64,000 nt of DNA from Candidatus Pantoea deserta (lineage in GTDB: Bacteria > Pseudomonadota > Gammaproteobacteria > Enterobacterales > Enterobacteriaceae): positions 159,789 through 223,788 of the forward strand of contig NZ_RMVG01000006.1 of NCBI RefSeq assembly GCF_003813865.1, in the 5' to 3' direction. Positions 62,624 through 64,000 of the stretch are shown here, in pieces; within the stretch, counting starts at the first letter, position 1, and each line of letters opens with the position of its first letter. The notes beneath the pieces were generated by a model that saw only the letters and a program-made list of their open reading frames with translations, was not told where the DNA came from and did no database searches. The translations under genes and the position numbers were made by a program.

Positions 62624-63423
62624 GCGTAGATTCCTGTAAAAGTGCGTCATCAATTTTACCCTGTTTATGCGCTTCTCAGGTCAGGCTGACGTTAAGAAAG
62701 CGTGAATATCGTGGAAATAAATACAAAATATCTTATTCAGTAAGTATGCTGTGGCTTCAGAAGCTGAAATAACCAGTAAACACGAAAGTCTCTCACGCCA
62801 TTAATCCATCGAAGTCGGTTAATGTTTTTGCCTGCCACATCCCTGTATCGGGATATAGAGCCTGTTTTTTCTGATACTCCTTGCATGAGTCATTGCCAGG
62901 GCACATCGGTCATCACTTTAGCGAGTCATACAGCCATCTTCCAGGTCTCTATTCGCGTCTTAATTTTATGATTTTACGATAAGTCCAAACGTTCCGGATT
63001 ATTCAATCATGACACTTCGCTGAATCATCTTTAGAATATCCCCGCATATGTTCGATTCCGTGCCTAAAGTATAGCGCCATGTTAATTCGCTTAACCTGTG
63101 TTTTGTTTGTCCGCTATGGGCGAAAAGCGGATGTGGCATTGAGGCCAATTACCTATTGTCAATCTGACCCTCAGAGCTTTAACTTTGCTTTTTCTGGGAA
63201 ACATCCCTGCGGTTGGCGCAGATGTCCTCAAATACAACGAGCGTCTTGATGACAAAGTAGTGAGCTGGCCGACAGGAACGTATTTGTATGCAAAGCTGGA
63301 GAATGCCACGCTGGATGATGTAGTTTGTCTTTCCTTATTGATAATGTCACCGTGATTTCCCGGTTTTAAATGTCACCTTCTACTGCTTTCTGATGAAGAG
63401 AAAAGGGCAGCGAGCTCATTTTT
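62624..63423. other. gene-poor stretch with a possible gene fragment
   Basis: No intact gene. At about 63160-63330 on the plus strand an open piece encodes LTLLFLGNIPAVGADVLKYNERLDDKVVSWPTG-type sequence that looks like a signal peptide followed by the start of a secreted protein, but no start codon fits and it ends quickly. I do not recognise it. Confidence 0.4.
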
Positions 63424-63999
63424 TCAGGCTGGATTTAGAGAATGACAGATAAGGTCAATGTTCAGCTCGTGTAGCGCGCGTCCGAACTGCCTTATGCCGG
63501 TACGTCGTGTTTCGGCCTGAATGACACGGAATACCGCATGTTTATCACTGTAAAACGCCACCGGCTTGCCGTGTTTATCGATGTAGTCGCGTGGGGCCGC
63601 CATGTAATCCAGGGCTGACTCACTCTGACAAAAGCGCAGGTGCATCAGACGACCGGTCGCGTCGTCAACATAAACCAGAAGGCAGCATTTTGGTGCGCGG
63701 CCCTCGAACCAGTCATGGTGTGAGTCATCGATCTGGATAAGCTCGCCAGGGCAATCCCGCCGCAGGCGCGGCTGATAAATCCGGGGCTGACGGCGAGCGT
63801 GTGGGATCCAGAGTCCGTCCCCAGTCATCCAGCATCGCAGCGTCTCAACGGAAATCGTAATCCCGTCACGCTCCTGAAGTTTTTCTGCGGCAAGTGTGGG
63901 GCCGAAACCCACGTAATTTTCACGTAGCAGCGTCAGTATGCGGTGCCGCAGAGCCTCATCGATGCGATGCGTGCCAGGCTTTCCACGCCGTGCGTCGGT
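63424..63999 (-). mobile_element. ISNCY-type transposase fragment, 3'-truncated and cut by the window edge
   Basis: The open frame enters from the right edge (TDARRGKPGTHRIDEALRHRILTLLRENY) and continues for about 190 codons of a DDE transposase: helix-turn-helix-like LAAEKLQERDGITISVETLRCWM, the first catalytic Asp in LIQIDDSHHDW, and YSDKHAVFRV with the second. It diverges after ELNIDLIC into HSLNPA and stops, so the part with the final catalytic Glu and the C-terminal domain is missing. No terminal inverted repeat is seen on this side. It marks an old insertion or recombination end next to the tannase. Confidence 0.8.
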
Positions 64000-64000
64000 A

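Noticed and set aside
1..64000. CRISPR arrays, tRNA, rRNA or prophage
   Set aside because: No regularly spaced repeats, cloverleaf-like sequences with CCA ends, rRNA-like stretches or phage structural genes were recognised by reading. Dedicated scans (tRNAscan, Infernal) would settle RNA genes.

Overview
The window looks like chromosome from an Enterobacterales species, most likely of the Pantoea/Erwinia/Mixta group. It carries enterobacterial genes in close to standard form (arnBCADTEF, fetAB, yiaVW, marC, pckA, a pqiB homologue) together with plant-associated aromatic and polyamine catabolism. I see no rRNA, tRNA or CRISPR. The only mobile DNA is a transposase fragment running off the right edge.

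Region 1 (1-12 kb). The left edge cuts a possible catabolic operon (2-hydroxyacid dehydrogenase, RraA-type lyase, royal-jelly-family secreted protein), followed by a CitMHS tricarboxylate transporter. Next come a PRISE-type reductase, small envelope proteins, the yiaWV pair, a pqiB homologue with no pqiA or pqiC, and marC.

Region 2 (12-21 kb). An RpiR regulator precedes a polar amino acid ABC importer (binding protein and two permeases, no ATPase) interleaved with three DUF1989 proteins. A perfect 8+4+8 inverted repeat lies between regulator and operon. An AT-rich small exported protein and fetAB follow.

Region 3 (21-28.6 kb). This is the complete arn (lipid A aminoarabinose) operon behind a PmrA-like box.

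Region 4 (28.6-38.4 kb). This is a gallate-type meta-cleavage cluster: cupin, AAHS transporter, a LysR regulator with two tandem DNA-binding domains, galB, galC, galD, a DUF1932 dehydrogenase, then a type I extradiol dioxygenase and an MFS transporter. Three near-identical 25-bp sites with a T-N11-A core precede the AAHS gene, galB and the dioxygenase, which suggests one regulon. The usual type II gallate dioxygenase is absent.

Region 5 (38.7-56.1 kb). A stand-alone bamA paralogue is followed by a putrescine/GABA locus: PuuP-like importer, PuuB-like FAD oxidase, MocR/GabR regulator, gabT, gabD, glutamate dehydrogenase, an APC permease, a soluble Cache-domain protein with a GntR regulator, an aminobutyraldehyde dehydrogenase and a SnoaL-like exported protein. 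An 18-bp palindrome (ACATA-N8-TATGT) sits upstream of three of these transcription units.

Region 6 (56-64 kb). An otnC-type aldolase gene runs in frame into a tautomerase that has its own internal ribosome binding site. It is followed by a deletion scar made of otnK, ubiD and ubiX remnants. Then come pckA, a divergent HypT-like LysR gene, a secreted tannase and the transposase fragment. The tannase (releases gallate), the ubiD/ubiX remnants (possibly gallate decarboxylation) and the gal cluster together suggest a lineage that uses plant tannins.
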